Source: Promerops cafer
Taxonomy: Eukaryota; Chordata; Aves; Passeriformes; Nectariniidae
NCBI GenBank assembly: GCA_013398275.1
Contig: VZSE01013366.1
Span: 62,001-126,000, forward strand
Reading direction: 5' to 3'
DNA: 64,000 nt
In this document: one piece after another, positions 62,835 to 64,000 of the stretch
How positions within the stretch are numbered: the first letter of the stretch is position 1
Layout: the number at the start of each line of letters is the position of its first letter
Made by a program: the position numbers and the translations under genes
The notes under the pieces: generated by a model
Database searches by the model: none
What the model saw: only the letters and a program-made list of their open reading frames with translations
What the model was told of the DNA's origin: nothing

Positions 62835-64000
62835 TGACTGACAGCATTTGCTTTTCCTTCAATTTTTTTTCTTTATGTTCATAATTATGTCCTATTCCTG
62901 TGTGTTTGAGGAAGTTTGAGAGGCAGCAGAATGTGGTGAACAGCAGTCACAGCCAGGAGATGGCATGAGGAGCCTGCAAGGACTGAGAAGACACTAAGGT
63001 GCTCTGCAGGTCACTTACCCAGCTGAACTCAAGGGTGGAAGCACAGACCCAGCTGCAGGGTTGCAGGGGTCAAGGGTTGTGTATACACCTTGTTTCTGGT
63101 TTGTCTTTGCTGATTGCTTTGTGGTTTTGCTGTTTAAAAAAACTAAGCTGTTTTTTCATTCCAAAGAAATCATAGTGGGCAGCTCACTGTAAGGAGATAG
63201 CTTAAGGATAGCCATCTCAAAGCCTGGATCAAGCTGGGATCCTTCCACAGTATTTTCTTCCTCTTGTATTTACAGATAGCTCTTGTGATACACTGATTTG
63301 AGGCCAATCTCAGCCTTCTGGGTAATTCTTTTATTGGCTTGGGGAAGAAATGATGATCTGTATGCAATTGGTAGCATGCTAGTACAAACTCCAGTAATTG
63401 CACCCAAGTGTTATCTTGGAATGATGTGAAAGTGAGAGGCTGGTGTAGCATTGCAGCATGGCTGGATGCTGATGCTCAATTAGTTATGTGTGCTTTGAAT
63501 CCTAAAAGTTATGTAGAGCATTTAAAAAATGTACTTTCTTGGTCATTCATACTATGCAACATTTTTTCTGTGTCTTGAATAATTGAGCAGGGAAAATCAC
63601 TGTGAAGGTTCTATTTTGAAACTATAGAGATAAGAGAAATTTATTTGTTGAGAGGCAGAGAAGTGTCAACATGCCAATTTAACAGACAACTTTAGGTGCC
63701 TTCCCTGAAGTTGGTGTTAGCATGAAAGTCTGATATCCCCCTGGGCTAATTGTTGTTGACTGACCATTCGGATCAGCTCAGGGTGAAGGACTGGGAGGGC
63801 TTTTTGATCTCCTCCAATCCCATCTGTGATACAATCTCAACGCACAGAGGAGAAGGTGTCTCTCAAAACTGCCTATGCTATCAGTGGGGTCACATTTCCA
63901 AATGAGGGCCTGTGATCTGAGGCACTTCCTGCATGTGGTATCTGAGAAAACTTTCCTCCTATCTTGCAAGCAGTGGAAATGAGGGATTCTGCTGGCCTTG
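62835..64000. other. Intergenic, no gene seen
   Basis: AT-rich sequence right of the ERVL-type LTR. A weak CR1-like ending near 63780-63835 was not accepted. No gene is visible up to the window edge. Confidence 0.45.

Noticed and set aside
63775..63835. Possible CR1 3' end (CTTTTTGATCTCCTCCAATCCC then CTGTGATAC)
   Set aside because: The resemblance is short and the terminal ATTCTATGA-type repeat is missing, so it cannot be told from chance.
1..64000. CRISPR arrays, operons, tRNA or rRNA genes, complete transposons
   Set aside because: I looked for regularly spaced repeats, cloverleaf-like boxes and long transposase or polymerase frames and saw none. The window is a vertebrate locus where the first two are not expected.

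Overview
The window is vertebrate genomic DNA and most likely comes from a bird, possibly a songbird. The evidence is spliced coding exons with GT-AG borders, long AT-rich introns, truncated 3' ends of CR1-type LINEs (the dominant avian retroposon), and several short solo LTRs that carry exact target-site duplications. Nothing prokaryotic is present. None of the open frames outside the gene exons looks like a protein.

Positions 1-21960 hold the 3' two thirds of one gene on the + strand, inositol polyphosphate multikinase (IPMK). Four coding exons are visible: 4992-5088, 10749-10921, 17913-17994 and 18909-19543. Their phases join cleanly into 328 codons plus a stop. They carry the three signatures of the inositol-phosphate kinase fold (PxxxDxKxG, SSLLF and IDF). 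The start codon and about the first 90 residues must lie upstream of the window. A long 3' UTR follows, with AATAAA hexamers at 21082, 21831 and 21941.

Positions 21960-64000 show no gene that I can support. This appears to be a gene-poor flank where retroelements have accumulated. Three solo LTRs are bounded by exact duplications of three lengths: 25182-25525 (6 bp), 33413-33858 (4 bp) and 62159-62829 (5 bp). These lengths suit ERVK-, ERV1- and ERVL-type integration respectively. A fourth LTR-like insertion at 58738-59023 also has a 6-bp duplication. Others at 26120-26557, 32795-33220 and 50619-~50955 are supported by promoter and poly(A) layout but have less certain edges. CR1 3' ends lie at 13160, 35551 and 48470.

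The clearest anomaly is at 34057-34389. Two identical 166-bp copies are separated by a single N, which looks like an unmerged contig overlap rather than biology. I did not find a novel biological system. The items worth a second look are the assembly artefact, the dated-looking LTR insertions, an LTR fragment about 50 bp upstream of an IPMK splice acceptor, and a weak-looking IPMK splice donor.
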